Source of the DNA: Aureimonas sp. Leaf324
GTDB lineage: Bacteria; Pseudomonadota; Alphaproteobacteria; Rhizobiales; Rhizobiaceae
DNA length: 64,000 nt
NCBI RefSeq assembly: GCF_001423245.1
Contig: NZ_LMOH01000025.1
Span: 63,329-127,328 of the forward strand
Direction of reading: 5' to 3'
Shown: positions 43,520-52,805 of the stretch, one piece after another
Layout: each line of letters starts with the position of its first letter
Numbering within the stretch: position 1 is the stretch's first letter
Program-made: the position numbers and the translations under genes
Notes under the pieces: model-generated
Told to the model about the DNA's origin: nothing
The model's database searches: none
What the model saw: only the letters and a program-made list of their open reading frames with translations

Positions 43520-44650
43520 TCAAGGCGCGGGCGACAGGAGCGGCGCCCGGCGCAGCGCCCCGAGATCGGCCGAACCGGTACAGAAGCAGGCGATCCGCAA
43601 CTCCTCGATCACCTGCGTGAAATGGGCGACCACCGCCTCGGTCGAGCGATCCGCCGCGGGCAGCCCGGCCGCGGCCTGGCCGACAAGGTCGGCGCCGAGC
43701 CGAATCGCGCGCGCCGCGTCGAGGCCGTTGCGAACGCCCCCTGAGCCGATCACCACGGCCTCGGGACAGGCGGCCCGGACGTCGTGGATGGCGCGGGCGG
43801 TCGGAATGCCCCAGTCGGAGAACAGGAGGGCGGCGGCGCGTGCGCGCGGGTCGCTCGTCCGCTCGGCCTCGATCGCCGCCCAGCTGGTGCCGCCGGCGCC
43901 CGCGACATCGATCGCCGCGACGCCGGCATCGACCAGTTGCCGCGCGAGCCGGCCGGAGATGCCAGCGCCGACCTCCTTGACCACGACCGGGAACTCGACG
44001 GCCGCGACCAGCGCCGTGATCGCGGCAAGGATGCCGCTCCAGCGCCGGTCGCCGCCCGGCTGCAGGGCCTCCTGCAGGGGATTGAGGTGGACGATCAGGG
44101 CATCGGCCTCGATCATGGCGACCGCGCGCCCCGCCTCGTCCGGTCCCCAACCCGCGACAAGCTGCGCCGCGCCGATATTGGCCAGAATCGGCGCGTTCGG
44201 CGCGCGGCGGCGAAGGCCGGCGTCGAGCCCGCCCGCGCCCCGCCCTTCCAGCGCGATGCGCTGCGAGCCGACCGCGAGCGCAAGGCCGAGGTGATCGGCC
44301 GCTTCGGCGAGGCGCGCATTGATCGCGCCGGCCCGCTCCGGCCCGCCGGTCATCGAGGAGATCAGGATCGGCGCGCGCATCGCGCGGCCGAGAAACCGCG
44401 TTCCCAGATCGATCGCGTCAAGGTCCATCTCGGGCAGCGCCGCGTGCTCGAAGCGCACGGCGTCGAAGCCGGTCTCGGCCTGGCGGCCGGTAAGGCGCGG
44501 CGACAGGACGATGTCGAGATGGTCGCCCTTGCGCGCGGCGATGCCCGTGGTCTCCTCGCCCATGCCCGTCCCGTTCCTCGTCCCGCCGTCCAATCGAGCC
44601 TCCCGCATGCCATCGTCGGGCGTGAGGCGCGCTACGTCGATTCGTCGCAT
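43520..44650 (-). CDS. fni: Type 2 isopentenyl-diphosphate delta-isomerase (FMN-dependent)
   Basis: A 376-residue flavoenzyme interconverting IPP and DMAPP, the first committed supply step for carotenoids. Family motifs: ARKGDHLDIVL at the N-terminus, ILISSMTGG, LAVGSQRIAL, NIGAAQL, HLNPLQEALQPGGD, KEVGAGIS, and GSGGVRNGLDAARAI for FMN phosphate. Start: ATG at 44650 has GGAGGGGA 6 bases upstream; ATG at 44563 (MGEETTGIAARK) gives the more usual 346-residue length but a weaker site. It is divergent from crtE over 87 bases, so the two probably share a control region. The enzyme should not be confused with the unrelated type 1 Idi. Confidence 0.94.
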   Translation of the reverse strand: MRRIDVARLTPDDGMREARLDGGTRNGTGMGEETTGIAARKGDHLDIVLSPRLTGRQAETGFDAVRFEHAALPEMDLDAIDLGTRFLGRAMRAPILISSMTGGPERAGAINARLAEAADHLGLALAVGSQRIALEGRGAGGLDAGLRRRAPNAPILANIGAAQLVAGWGPDEAGRAVAMIEADALIVHLNPLQEALQPGGDRRWSGILAAITALVAAVEFPVVVKEVGAGISGRLARQLVDAGVAAIDVAGAGGTSWAAIEAERTSDPRARAAALLFSDWGIPTARAIHDVRAACPEAVVIGSGGVRNGLDAARAIRLGADLVGQAAAGLPAADRSTEAVVAHFTQVIEELRIACFCTGSADLGALRRAPLLSPAP

Positions 44651-44737
44651 TGCGTTCCCCTCCCGGCCCGGCGGCTTTCAGCGACGCCCGCCCGTGCTAC
44701 AACTTCGTACAGAACTCTGCCCACGGTGACATCAGGG

Positions 44738-45700
44738 ATGTCCCGCGCCGAAAGTGACGAAGACGCGATGACCCTTTCCACCGACGGCCCGAACACCCTC
44801 CTTCTCGCCCGGATCGAAGCGCGGCTGGCCGAACTCGTGCCCGTGGTCCTGGCAGGCCAGCAGGGGCTGGAGGCGGCGATGCGCGACAGCCTGCTGGCGC
44901 CCGGCAAGCGCCTGCGCCCGCTGATCGCGGCGATCGTGGCGCAGGATCTCGGCGGTCCGCTGGATGCCGCGCTCGACGCCGGCTGCGCCGTGGAGATGGT
45001 GCACGCCGCCTCGCTGATTCTCGACGACCTGCCTTGCATGGACGACGCGGCGCTGCGGCGCGGCCGCCCGGCGATCCACCGCGGCCACGGCGAGGACGTC
45101 GCGGTGCTCGCCTCGGTCGCCATGCTGACGGAAGCCTTCGCCGTCCTGTCGCGGATCGAGGGGCTGGCGCCCGAGCGCCGCAACGCGGCGGTCGGGGTGC
45201 TCGCCTCGGCGGTCGGCTCGCTCGGCCTCGTCGGCGGCCAGTACCAGGACCTTCGTGGCGGCCGCGGGCCCCGGTCGGCGCAGGACATCGGCGATGCCAA
45301 CGGCCGCAAGACCGGCGCCTTGTTCCTGTCGGCGGTCGAGCTCGGCGCGATCGTGGCGGGCGCGACGCCGGGCCAGCGGGCGAACCTCTCCGCCTTCGCA
45401 GGCGAGCTCGGCCTCGCCTTCCAGCTGATGGACGACCTCCTCGACCTGACCTCGGACCCGGCCGCGATCGGCAAGGACGTCGGACGCGACGCCGGCAAGT
45501 CGACCGTGGTGGCGCTGGTCGGCGTCGAGCGGACGCAGCGGCTGGTGGAGCGACACATCGGGACCGCACGTGCCCATCTCGAAACCGTCTTCGGTGCCCG
45601 TTCGCGTCTCGATGCCTTGGTGGTGCGGCTCGCAAGTCTCGGCCGCGCGCCGCCTGCCGAGGTCGCGCCGGCGATCGAACAGGAGAGCGGCCGCCGCTGA
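44738..45700 (+). CDS. crtE: Geranylgeranyl diphosphate synthase
   Basis: A 320-residue trans-prenyltransferase. First Asp-rich motif: ILDDLPCMDD (Asp96, Asp97, Asp102, Asp103); second: LMDDLLDLTSD in the C-terminal half; also GKRLRPLIAAI and GGQYQDLRGG. The residues before the first motif are small (Ala-Ala-Ser), consistent with a C20 rather than C15 product. The start at 44738 has GGTGA 8 bases upstream; 44768 is the alternative (310 residues). Although it belongs to the carotenoid pathway, it is on the opposite strand to crtXYIB, separated from it by a signalling gene. A housekeeping farnesyl synthase role (ispA) is the main alternative. Confidence 0.87.
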   Translation: MSRAESDEDAMTLSTDGPNTLLLARIEARLAELVPVVLAGQQGLEAAMRDSLLAPGKRLRPLIAAIVAQDLGGPLDAALDAGCAVEMVHAASLILDDLPCMDDAALRRGRPAIHRGHGEDVAVLASVAMLTEAFAVLSRIEGLAPERRNAAVGVLASAVGSLGLVGGQYQDLRGGRGPRSAQDIGDANGRKTGALFLSAVELGAIVAGATPGQRANLSAFAGELGLAFQLMDDLLDLTSDPAAIGKDVGRDAGKSTVVALVGVERTQRLVERHIGTARAHLETVFGARSRLDALVVRLASLGRAPPAEVAPAIEQESGRR

Positions 45701-45822
45701 AGCGGCTCAAGCTGCCGGCCACCGTGATCGTATCCGGCCCTGACAATTCGCAATTTCCGGCACACGCTACGGTTTTTTTCACGTCGCCATGACCATGGTG
45801 GACCGTCAACGGAGAGCCGTTC

Positions 45823-47826
45823 ATGGTCCTGTCCACCTGCCTCGTGCTGGAACACCAGCTGACGCTGCTCCTGCTCGCGGCCGTCGTATGCGCCTGCGGG
45901 GCCTTCGTGACGATGACCCTCTTCGCGCGCAGCCGCTTCTTCGAGGGGATGGCGCGGATCGGCTGGCTATTCCTCGCCGCGATCAGCGCCGGCATCTCGA
46001 CCTGGACCACGCATTTCGTCGCCATGCTCGGCTACCGGCCCGACGTGCCGGCGACCTTCGACCCGTTCCTCACCGTCCTGTCGATCCTGGTGGCCATCGT
46101 CGGCGCCGGCATCGCGCTCGTTCTGGCCGGGCGCGTTCCGACGCGCCTGCGCACGGTGGTCGGCGGCTCGATGCTCGGTCTGTCGGTGGCGGGCATGCAC
46201 TATCTCGGCATGTTCAGCTACCAGATCGCCGGCGTGATCCACTGGAACGCCGGTTTCGTCGCCCTCTCGCTCGCGGCCTCCGCGGGTTGCCATGTCTTTG
46301 CCCTTTGGATCCAGCGGCGCGCGGCCGGGCGTCGGCGCGAATGGATGTCGGCTGGAATGATGTCCCTCGGCATTCTGACGCTGCACCTTCTCGCCATGCA
46401 GGCCGTCACGGTGACGCCGCTCGCCTTGCCCGAGACGGCCGCCGGCGTCGCGTCGACGGGCGTTGCGCTCGCGATCGCGATCCTCGCCCTCCTCATCGTC
46501 GGCACCGGCCTTTCGACCTCGATCATCGACATGGACGAGCGGACCCGCGCCGACCGGTCGCTGATCGATCTCGCCTACCGCGATCCCCTCACCGGCCTTC
46601 CCAACCGGCGCGCGCTGCAGCTCAAGATGGACCAGGCGCTGGCCGAGGGCCGATGGTTCAAGCTGATGATGATCGACCTCGATCACTTCAAGACGATCAA
46701 CGACACCTATGGCCATGCCACCGGCGACAAGCTCCTGTGCGAGGTGTCGCGGCGCTTCCAGGCGGCGATGGGGCCGGGCACTTACGGCTATCGCATCGGC
46801 GGCGACGAACTGGCGGCGCTGGTCTTCAACGACCCGGAATCAGCGGCGCAGATGGCGCATGAGTTCGGCGCGGCCTTGCGCGAGCCGATGGACATCGACG
46901 GGCACCAGATCCTGTCGGGCTGCTCGATCGGCATCTGCAGCATCGAGAACGCCGAGGATGCCGACACGATCACGCGCCGGGCGGACGCCGCGCTCTACGA
47001 GGCCAAGCGCCGTGGACGCGGGCAGGTCGTGCGCTTCACGCCGGGCATGCGCGAGGCGGATCGGCAGCGCGCGCAGATGGAAAGCGATCTCCAGTCCGCG
47101 GTGGAGCGCGACGAGTTCCGGCTGCACTACCAGCCGATCGTCGACCCCGAGACGCTGGCGATCCGGGGCTACGAGGCGCTCCTGCGTTGGACGCATCCGA
47201 TGCGCGGCCCCGTGTCGCCGGCCGAGTTCATCCCCGTCGCCGAGGCCTCCGGGGCGATCGTGCCGATCGGGCGCTGGGTCCTCGAGGCGGCGTGCCGCGC
47301 GGCGTCGGCCTGGCCGTCGGACCTCTATGTCGCGGTCAACGTGTCGGCGCTGCAGCTGCGCTCGATCCGCTTTCCCGCGCTTGTCGCCCGGATCCTGGCG
47401 GAAACCGGCCTGCCGCCGCAGCGCCTGACGATCGAGCTGACCGAGACCGCGATCGTCTCCAATCACGACGAGGTGGCCACGATCCTGACCGCCGTCCGGG
47501 CCCTCGGGGTGCGGGTGGCCGTGGACGATTTCGGCACCGGCTTCTCGTCGCTGTCGCACCTTCGCCGCCTGCCGGTCGACGTCATCAAGATCGACCGGAG
47601 CTTCGTCACTTCGGCCGAGATCGACCGCAACTCGATGGCGGTCCTGAAGGGCCTGGCGCAGATCGGCCGCGACATGGGAATCGCGATCGTCGGCGAGGGC
47701 GTGGAGACGCCGGCCCAGCGCGAGATCCTGCGACGCATCGGCTGCGACGGCGCGCAGGGCTACCTGTTCGGCAAGCCGACGCCCTTCGTGCTGCCGTCGA
47801 CGCCGATGCTGGCCCGCGCCGGCTGA
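45823..47826 (+). CDS. MHYT-GGDEF-EAL cyclic-di-GMP signalling protein
   Basis: A 667-residue membrane protein. The MHYT sensor occupies about 8-225 with its three repeats HFVAML, GMHYLGM and LHLLAM (a proposed metal or gas-sensing unit). GGDEF domain about 245-405: DPLTGLPNRRAL, then GGDEL (326-330) in place of GGDEF. EAL domain about 418-655: YEALLRW, NVSALQL, ELTETAI, DDFGTGFSSL, DVIKIDRSFV, GEGVE, all intact. So phosphodiesterase activity is expected; cyclase activity is uncertain because of the last residue of GGDEL. GGAG lies 8 bases before the ATG. It is placed between crtE and crtB, and its stop is 10 bases from the convergent crtB stop. Confidence 0.93.
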   Translation: MVLSTCLVLEHQLTLLLLAAVVCACGAFVTMTLFARSRFFEGMARIGWLFLAAISAGISTWTTHFVAMLGYRPDVPATFDPFLTVLSILVAIVGAGIALVLAGRVPTRLRTVVGGSMLGLSVAGMHYLGMFSYQIAGVIHWNAGFVALSLAASAGCHVFALWIQRRAAGRRREWMSAGMMSLGILTLHLLAMQAVTVTPLALPETAAGVASTGVALAIAILALLIVGTGLSTSIIDMDERTRADRSLIDLAYRDPLTGLPNRRALQLKMDQALAEGRWFKLMMIDLDHFKTINDTYGHATGDKLLCEVSRRFQAAMGPGTYGYRIGGDELAALVFNDPESAAQMAHEFGAALREPMDIDGHQILSGCSIGICSIENAEDADTITRRADAALYEAKRRGRGQVVRFTPGMREADRQRAQMESDLQSAVERDEFRLHYQPIVDPETLAIRGYEALLRWTHPMRGPVSPAEFIPVAEASGAIVPIGRWVLEAACRAASAWPSDLYVAVNVSALQLRSIRFPALVARILAETGLPPQRLTIELTETAIVSNHDEVATILTAVRALGVRVAVDDFGTGFSSLSHLRRLPVDVIKIDRSFVTSAEIDRNSMAVLKGLAQIGRDMGIAIVGEGVETPAQREILRRIGCDGAQGYLFGKPTPFVLPSTPMLARAG

Positions 47827-47836
47827 CCGCGACGCG

Positions 47837-48763
47837 TCAGCGCGGACGGGTCCACAGAAGCGGCGGGCGCGCCGGCCCGGCGCCGCCCCGCAGCGCCATC
47901 GCCGCGCCGCGGCCGATCTCGGCGATCTTCTCACCCGTCGTCGTGGACACGCGCTCGGGCAGCAGCTGGGGTCCGATCGCCACCAGCTTCAGGCCGATGC
48001 GCCGATAGATGCCGTGCGCCGTGCCGACCGCCCAGGCCGAACGGCGCGGCAGCGCGCCGACGCCGATGCGAGCGGAGGCATAGTAGGGCTCGGCCGCCTC
48101 GACGAGACGGCGGCGCAGCCGGAACACCGCCTCGGCCCGCCGGGGATCGGTGAGATCGGCGATGGCGAGCCCCTCCTGGGTTAGCCAGTCGAGCGGCAGG
48201 TAGACCCGGCCGGCCACCGCGTCGTCCACGACGTCGCGCGCGATGTTGGTCAGCTGGAAGGCAAGGCCGAGGTCGCTCGCGCGATCGAGCACGGCCTCGT
48301 CCCGGACGCCCATGATCCGCGCCATCATCACGCCGACGACGCCCGCCACCCGCCAGCAGTAGACGAGAAGATCGTCGAGGGTGCGGTAGCGCTCCTCGTC
48401 GACGTCCATCGCGAAGCCCGCGAGGTGCTCGGCGGCGTCCGTGCGGGGAATGGCGTGCCGCCGCACCACTTCGGCGAGCGCGGCGAAGGCGGGGTGCAGG
48501 CCTTGCGTGCGCCCCTCGAAGGCGGCCTCCGTATCGGCCCGGAGCGCCGCGATCCGCTCGTGCGCCGGACGCTCGTCGAGGTGGCGTGCCGCCGAGCCCG
48601 CCTCCTGCCCGTCCACCACGTCGTCGCAGTGCCGGCACCAGGCGTAGAGCATCACGACGCTCGAGCGCGTCTCCCGGTCGAAGAGGCGCGAGGCGGCGGC
48701 GAAGCTCTTTGATCCCTTGGCGATCGACGCGGCCGAGATGGCCGCGAGGTCAGGCTGGCTCAT
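47837..48763 (-). CDS. crtB: Phytoene synthase
   Basis: A 308-residue squalene/phytoene synthase joining two GGPP molecules to phytoene. Both Asp-rich motifs are present: WCRHCDDVVDG near residues 42-52 and NIARDVVDDAVAGRVYLP further on. SKSFAAASRLF at the N-terminus is typical. The gene is last in crtX-Y-I-B and overlaps crtI by 14 bases. Length matches the bacterial family. Confidence 0.95.
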   Translation of the reverse strand: MSQPDLAAISAASIAKGSKSFAAASRLFDRETRSSVVMLYAWCRHCDDVVDGQEAGSAARHLDERPAHERIAALRADTEAAFEGRTQGLHPAFAALAEVVRRHAIPRTDAAEHLAGFAMDVDEERYRTLDDLLVYCWRVAGVVGVMMARIMGVRDEAVLDRASDLGLAFQLTNIARDVVDDAVAGRVYLPLDWLTQEGLAIADLTDPRRAEAVFRLRRRLVEAAEPYYASARIGVGALPRRSAWAVGTAHGIYRRIGLKLVAIGPQLLPERVSTTTGEKIAEIGRGAAMALRGGAGPARPPLLWTRPR

Positions 48764-50252
48764 GCCCGAGGATCAGCCCTGCCGTCGCCTTGGCCGAGCC
48801 GACGACGCCGGGCACGCCCGCGCCGGGATGGGTTCCCGCACCGACGAAGTAGAGGTTCGGGATCCAGTCGTCGCGATTGTGCGCGCGGAACCAGGCGGAC
48901 TGCGTCAGCACCGGGTCGAGCGAGAAGGCCGACCCGTGATGGGCGTTGAGTTCCGAGACGAAGTCGTTCGGCGTGAAGATGCGCTGGGTGACGAGGTCGG
49001 CGCGCAGGCCCGGCATGTAGCGGGCCTCGAGATAGTCGAGGATGCGGTCGGCATAGCGCGGCCCCTCGACCGACCAGTCGATCGGGGCGTTGCCGAGGTG
49101 CGGCACCGGCGACAGCACGTAGTAGCTGCCCATGCCCGGCGGGGCGAGCGACGGGTCGGTGGCGCAGGGGCTGTGGAGGTAGAGCGAGAAGTCGCCCGCC
49201 AGCTCCTTGCCCTTGAAGATCTCGTCGATCAGCGCCCGGTAGCGCGCGCCGAAGAGGACCGTGTGGTGCTGAAGCTGCGTCTGGTGCCGCTTCAGGCCGA
49301 AGTAGAGGACGAAGAGCGACATCGAGAAGCGCTTGCGCTTCAGCTTGGCGGCCTGCGCGGCACCGCGCGTCGTGCCGCGCAGGAGCTTGTCGTAGGTGTG
49401 GACGACGTCGGCGTTGGAGGCGACGATATCGGCGTCGAAGGTGCGTCCGTCATGCAGCACGACGCCGGTCGCGCGCCGCCCGTCCACCGCGATGCGCGAC
49501 ACCTCCGCGTTCAGTTCGATCCGCCCGCCGATGTCGGTGAAGAGCTTCACCATGCCCTGGATCAGCGCGCCGGTGCCGCCCTTCGGGAACCAGACGCCCC
49601 ATTCGCGCTCCAGCGCGTGGATCAGGGCATAGATCGAGGAGGTCGCGAAGGGGTTGCCGCCGACCAGCAGCGAGTGGAACGAGAAGGCCTGCCGGAGCTG
49701 GTCGTCCTTGATGAACTCCGACACCTTGGCATAGACCGAGCGCCAGGCCTGGAGCTTGGCGAGCTGCGGCCCGGCGCGCACCATGTCGCGGAACTGCAGG
49801 AACGGCACGGTGCCGAGCTTGAGGTAGCCCTCCTCGAACACCGCTCTGGAATAGGCGAGGAAGCGGCGGTAGCCTTCGACGTCCTCGGGGCTCTTGGCGC
49901 CGATCTGCCGGTCGAGCTCGGCCTGGTCGTTGGCGTAGTTGAAGGCGTAGCCGTCCTCCCAGCAGAGCTGGTAGAACGGGCTGACGGGCAGGAGCGTCAC
50001 GTAGTCCGACAGCTTCTTGCCGGCGGCCTCGTACAATTCCTCCAGTGCCGACGGATCGGTGATCACGGTCGGTCCGGCGTCGAACACGAAGCCCTGGTCC
50101 TCGTAGACGTAGGCGCGGCCGCCCGGCTTGTCGCGCTTTTCCAGAAGCACCGTCTGGATGCCGGCGGCCTGAAGCCGGATCGCCAGCGCCAGTCCGCCGA
50201 AGCCCGAACCGATGACGACGGCGGACCGGGCGGGCGGGGGAACGTGCTTCAT
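48750..50252 (-). CDS. crtI: Phytoene desaturase
   Basis: A 500-residue FAD enzyme converting phytoene to lycopene. Dinucleotide motif AVVIGSGFGGLALAIRL and LLEKRDKPGGRAYVYEDQGF at the N-terminus; DAGPTVITDP; and the C-terminal bacterial CrtI motif GAGTHPGAGVPGVVGSAK. Number of desaturation steps is presumed to be four because lycopene cyclase follows in the operon. Start ATG overlaps the crtY stop by 4 bases (ATGA). The frame remains open upstream but that extension lies inside crtY. Confidence 0.96.
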   Translation of the reverse strand: MKHVPPPARSAVVIGSGFGGLALAIRLQAAGIQTVLLEKRDKPGGRAYVYEDQGFVFDAGPTVITDPSALEELYEAAGKKLSDYVTLLPVSPFYQLCWEDGYAFNYANDQAELDRQIGAKSPEDVEGYRRFLAYSRAVFEEGYLKLGTVPFLQFRDMVRAGPQLAKLQAWRSVYAKVSEFIKDDQLRQAFSFHSLLVGGNPFATSSIYALIHALEREWGVWFPKGGTGALIQGMVKLFTDIGGRIELNAEVSRIAVDGRRATGVVLHDGRTFDADIVASNADVVHTYDKLLRGTTRGAAQAAKLKRKRFSMSLFVLYFGLKRHQTQLQHHTVLFGARYRALIDEIFKGKELAGDFSLYLHSPCATDPSLAPPGMGSYYVLSPVPHLGNAPIDWSVEGPRYADRILDYLEARYMPGLRADLVTQRIFTPNDFVSELNAHHGSAFSLDPVLTQSAWFRAHNRDDWIPNLYFVGAGTHPGAGVPGVVGSAKATAGLILGHEPA

Positions 50253-51412
50253 GCGGATTCCTTGGGACGGCGGGCGGCGAGGACCCGGAGGGCGCTCAGG
50301 ACCGGAACCGGGGGCTTGCCGGCGAGAATGCGCACCTTGTCGCCAAAGTCCAGCCGTGCGGCATAGAACCGCGCCACCAGATCCTCCGGCAGACGGTGGA
50401 AATGCTCGAGGATCCGGTAGCGCTCCTCCGGCCGTCCGGCCTGGAACAGGAGGCGGTTCAGCATGCGGAAATAGCTGCGGTCGGACCAGATGTTGCGCGC
50501 GTGCGCGTCGAGAAGACGCGACAAACCTTCGGGCGAGATGTCCGGCGCGCGCGAGACGAGATCGGCGACATGGACGGCGTCGGGCAGCGAGTAGCCGGTG
50601 GTGGGGTGGAATAGAGCATGGGCGAGGCCCACCGTCGGCATGCCGCCGGCCGCCGCGATCAGGGCGTCGATATCGCCGCCGAGCGCGATCGGCAGGATGC
50701 CGTGCTCCTCGCGCACGAGGCGCCCCTCGCCCCAGTTCGCCGCCGCGGCATAGTCGGCGAGATGCCCGCGCAGGGTCGCGACGTCGAGATCGCCGCGGTC
50801 GGCATAGTAGGTGTCCTCGACGAGGAGGCGCGTCGGCGAGAAGGGCAGGAGATAGACGAAGCGGTAGCCGTCGCGCTGAGGCACGGTGGCGTCCATGATC
50901 ACCGGGCGCTCGACGCCGTGCGGCCGGTCGAACTCCCATTCCTGGCCGAGGAACTTCTGGAAGCCGAGATCGAGATGCGGGCTCTGTCGCGCGCCCCGCC
51001 CGTCGATCACGGCGCGCGCGGTCAGCGTGCGCTGGTCGGCGAGCGTGACGGCGTTGGGCGTCACCGCCACCGCCGGAACGCCGGTCAGGAGACGCTCGCC
51101 GAGCCGCGCGGCGATCACCTCGCGGAAGCGCTCCGACGAGACCGAGGCGTAGCCGGTGGCAAAGCGGCGGCGCCGGCCGGGAAAGCGCACGTCGTAGTCG
51201 GCCCAGCGAGCCGAGACGAGCGGGGCGACCCAGTCCTGTTCGGCGGTCGACAGGTCGCCGTCGTGGAAGCTCCAGGTGTGGTTGCCGCCGAGCGCCTCGC
51301 CGCCCTCGACGACGAGGACCTTGAGATCCGGCCGGCGCATCGCGAGGCGAAAGGCGATCAGCCCGTTGGCGAGGCCGCCGCCTAGAAGGATAAGATCGGC
51401 GTCGAGGCTCAT
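50249..51412 (-). CDS. crtY: Lycopene beta-cyclase
   Basis: A 387-residue flavoprotein-fold enzyme cyclising both ends of lycopene to beta-carotene. It begins DLILLGGGLANGLIAFRL, has GGNHTWSFHDGDL near residue 47, RQSPHLDLGFQKFLGQEWEF and the C-terminal FHPTTGYSLPDAV. These are CrtY (not CrtL or CruA) features. ATGA overlaps on both sides couple it to crtX and crtI. Confidence 0.95.
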   Translation of the reverse strand: MSLDADLILLGGGLANGLIAFRLAMRRPDLKVLVVEGGEALGGNHTWSFHDGDLSTAEQDWVAPLVSARWADYDVRFPGRRRRFATGYASVSSERFREVIAARLGERLLTGVPAVAVTPNAVTLADQRTLTARAVIDGRGARQSPHLDLGFQKFLGQEWEFDRPHGVERPVIMDATVPQRDGYRFVYLLPFSPTRLLVEDTYYADRGDLDVATLRGHLADYAAAANWGEGRLVREEHGILPIALGGDIDALIAAAGGMPTVGLAHALFHPTTGYSLPDAVHVADLVSRAPDISPEGLSRLLDAHARNIWSDRSYFRMLNRLLFQAGRPEERYRILEHFHRLPEDLVARFYAARLDFGDKVRILAGKPPVPVLSALRVLAARRPKESA

Positions 51413-52674
51413 GCCACCTCCCGCGCGCGCGCCGGCCAGGCCGCTCCACCGGCTTCCGCCACCCAGGCCTCGACCGCCTCGGCCGCGCGCGTCGCTCCGC
51501 CCGCCGCGCCGATCGCCGCGCCGATGGCTGCGGCCTCCCTGCCGAACCGGGGCTCGGCAAGGAGGCGCGTCAGCGCGCGCTCCACGGCATCCGGCGTCAG
51601 GCGGCGTCGCGACAGCTTCAGGCCCGCGCCATGGTGGACGAGGCGGGCGGCGACGCCCGGCTGGTCGTAGGCGATCGGAATGGCAAGCGCCGGCACGCCG
51701 GCTTCCATCGCGTCGAGCGCGGTGTTCAGACCGGCATGCGTCACGCAGACGCTCGAAGCGCGCAGCATGGTGCGCTGGGGCAGGAAATCGGTCACGAGAT
51801 CCGCATCGATGGTGGCCGCCTCCCCTGCCGTCAGACGTCCGCAATGAGCCACGACCAGACCGAGGTCAAGCCGCCGGCAGGCTTCGGCGACTACCCGGAA
51901 GAAACCGACGCGATGCCCCTGCAGCGTGCCGAGCGAGGCGAAGACGAGCGGCCGCGCGGGATCGGGCGCGAACGGCAGCGGCTCCTGCCCTTCGCCGGGC
52001 GATCGCAGGGGGCCGACGCCGAGGATCCGGCGCGCGCCGCCATAGGGAAAGTCGAAGGCCGGCAGCGTCTGCGAGATCGTGCCGAGCGGCGACAGCCAGT
52101 CCTCCATGCCGCCGAGCGGCTGGAGGCCGAGCGAGACGGCGCAGCGACGAATCGTCTCGGCCTGCCGGCGCATCAGGAGGCCCGCGACGTAGCGCCCGCC
52201 CCGGTTGCGCTTCAACCCGTCCGCGCTGTCGTCGAACGGCCAGTCGAGATAGGGCGGCGGGAGGGCCGCGTCGGGATCGATCGGCAGCGCCGAGGCGAGC
52301 GACACGAAGGGCAGGCCGAGATGGGTGGCGAGAAGGCCGGTCGCCGGCTCCATCTGGTCGCCGACGAGGGCCTCGACGCCCGCCGCGCGCAACACCGACA
52401 CGCCGCCGGACACCAGCCCTTGCGTGCGCTCCGCCGCCTCCGCCACCGTGCGCAGGATGCCGAGGAGCCCGGTGGACCCGGCCTTCGGCGGCGGACGGGC
52501 CGCTGCGCCGAGCTCCGCCTCGCGGACCTCCCAAGGACCGGCACGCACCATCTCGCCGACGCCGGCGTTCATCAGGAAGGTCGAGCGGTGGCCACGCTGG
52601 GCGAGCGCCAGCGCCAGAGCCTCGAACGCGCGCGCATGGCTCGGAAACGGAGGGCAGACGAGACCGAAATGCAA
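51409..52674 (-). CDS. crtX: Zeaxanthin glycosyltransferase
   Basis: A 421-residue GT1-family enzyme closely resembling Pantoea CrtX as I remember it: CPPFPSHARAFEAL at the N-terminus, GDQMEPATGLLA, LPFVSLASALPI, SPLGTISQ, VFASLGTLQGHR, VVAHCGRLT and a sugar-nucleotide site THAGLNTALDA ... PIAYDQPGVA. It would transfer glucose from UDP-glucose to the hydroxyl groups of zeaxanthin. It is the first gene of crtX-Y-I-B. The start appears to be TTG (MHFGLVCPP) without a clear ribosome site, since no ATG is in frame nearby. Its product needs hydroxylated carotenoid, whose hydroxylase gene (crtZ) is not in the window. Confidence 0.92.
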   Translation of the reverse strand: MHFGLVCPPFPSHARAFEALALALAQRGHRSTFLMNAGVGEMVRAGPWEVREAELGAAARPPPKAGSTGLLGILRTVAEAAERTQGLVSGGVSVLRAAGVEALVGDQMEPATGLLATHLGLPFVSLASALPIDPDAALPPPYLDWPFDDSADGLKRNRGGRYVAGLLMRRQAETIRRCAVSLGLQPLGGMEDWLSPLGTISQTLPAFDFPYGGARRILGVGPLRSPGEGQEPLPFAPDPARPLVFASLGTLQGHRVGFFRVVAEACRRLDLGLVVAHCGRLTAGEAATIDADLVTDFLPQRTMLRASSVCVTHAGLNTALDAMEAGVPALAIPIAYDQPGVAARLVHHGAGLKLSRRRLTPDAVERALTRLLAEPRFGREAAAIGAAIGAAGGATRAAEAVEAWVAEAGGAAWPARAREVA

Positions 52675-52805
52675 AGCGGTATGCCGAGGTTGGTGCGGGC
52701 GACGAGATCACAGATAGCGTGAAACGCCCGCGGGGCGACGCAGAAGACTGTGGACGGCCATCGCATCGTCCGCAACCGGGAGAGCAACCCACGCGTTCAC
52801 CCGCC

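Noticed and set aside
44700-44740. A PpsR/CrtJ operator (TGT-N12-ACA) before crtE
   Set aside because: Only loose partial matches in the 87-base gap; no exact palindrome found, and photosynthesis genes are absent.
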